DNA of 32,269 nt from the NCBI RefSeq assembly GCF_000003605.2, contig NW_003145293.1:53031-85299 (forward strand). The letters run 5' to 3'. Shown piece by piece: positions 31,795 to 32,269 of this stretch. Under the pieces are notes generated by a model. That model was given only the letters and a program-made list of their open reading frames with translations. It was not told the DNA's origin and made no database searches. This DNA is from Saccoglossus kowalevskii (taxonomy: Eukaryota > Hemichordata > Enteropneusta > Harrimaniidae). The translations under genes and the position numbers were made by a program. How positions within the stretch are numbered: position 1 is the first letter of the stretch; every line of letters begins with the position of its first letter.

Positions 31795-32064
31795 ATGATA
31801 CCACATGGGTCTCTGAAAATGATTGTGATCGCCGTGTGGCCACTATCACGAACGACACATTTCTTATTGTACCCGAGTCAGGGGCTAAATTTTATTTCTG
31901 CTAAATTTAGGATTCATGAATTTCAGGTTTACTGCGACGCAGAATATTGTGTTAGATACATTGATGATGGATATGGTGTCACACAACAAAACAGTCATGA
32001 TGAGTTATTGCACTTTATGCGATTTGTAAATGAGTGTGAATCCCGCCATACAGCAAACATTTAG
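31795..32064 (+). pseudogene. Short fragment resembling a reverse-transcriptase YIDD region (possibly Penelope-like)
   Basis: The 89-codon frame contains CVRYIDDGYGVTQ followed by DELLHFMRFVNEC. An Arg-Tyr-Ile-Asp-Asp box with a following hydrophobic helix and Phe-x-x-x-Asn pattern resembles motif C and downstream sequence in Penelope-like and some other non-LTR reverse transcriptases. The upstream RT motifs are not recognisable in this frame, and the frame stops at 32064. If real it is a small remnant cut on both sides. A chance match remains possible. Confidence 0.38.
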
Positions 32065-32269
32065 CCGATGACCATCGTATTTTAGCTATATTTAAACTAA
32101 ACCTACAATTAGCATTGCTATTCAGAGTATGAATAATACAATCCAACAAAATGCAAAAAAATCTTTATCTTTTGATAATATAGGTTGATAAATAATTTAT
32201 TTTTATACAGGGACTATCCACAAAGTATTACTTGGGAAGCGTTGACGGTTATGTTAATTAATTGGGGTC

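Overview
This window is eukaryotic, very probably invertebrate animal, DNA. It is AT-rich, its genes are split by GT-AG introns, and it holds Ty3/Gypsy-type retroelement debris and MITE-like elements. There is no sign of bacterial gene organisation. A marine lophotrochozoan such as a mollusc would fit the mix, but the sequence alone does not fix the species.

The backbone is a cluster of four paralogous genes for SLC16-like (monocarboxylate-transporter-like) major-facilitator membrane transporters. Genes 1 and 2 lie on the + strand and form one subfamily; genes 3 and 4 lie on the - strand and form another, so genes 2 and 3 converge. Gene 1 shows only its last exon (435-577). Gene 2 has four coding exons (6695-6884, 7006-7149, 8063-8925, 9456-9619) with a one-base frameshift in exon 3. 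Gene 3 (10607-12315) has exons 2-4 with several lesions and no recognisable exon 1. Gene 4 (26830 down to 24473) is intact: four exons, 501 residues. All introns seen are phase 1 at matching positions, and coding exon 2 is exactly 144 nt in genes 2, 3 and 4.

Layout: 1-2330 holds the end of gene 1 and two copies of its 3' flank. 2330-6680 is AT-rich with no recognised gene. 6685-9940 is gene 2, with a MITE-like element in intron 2. 10514-12315 is gene 3, with a second, inverted copy of that MITE just upstream. 13455-14749 is a tandem array of about 209-bp units, each carrying an exon-like segment with splice-like edges. The array is cut by a degenerate Ty3/Gypsy-type element (14750-20790, - strand) with an LTR, an env-like gene, and a pol carrying integrase and a chromodomain. 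21956-22360 holds the integrase C-terminal piece of a second Gypsy-type element. 24473-26847 is gene 4. 26850-32269 holds two unrecognised ORFs, repeats and, at the right edge, a short fragment resembling a reverse-transcriptase YIDD region.

The window reads as a birth-and-death transporter cluster: tandem duplication that includes introns and 3' flanks, one clean copy, copies with lesions, and transposons filling the space between paralogues. Nothing here proves a new biological system. The least explained structure is the exon-like tandem array at 13455-14749.
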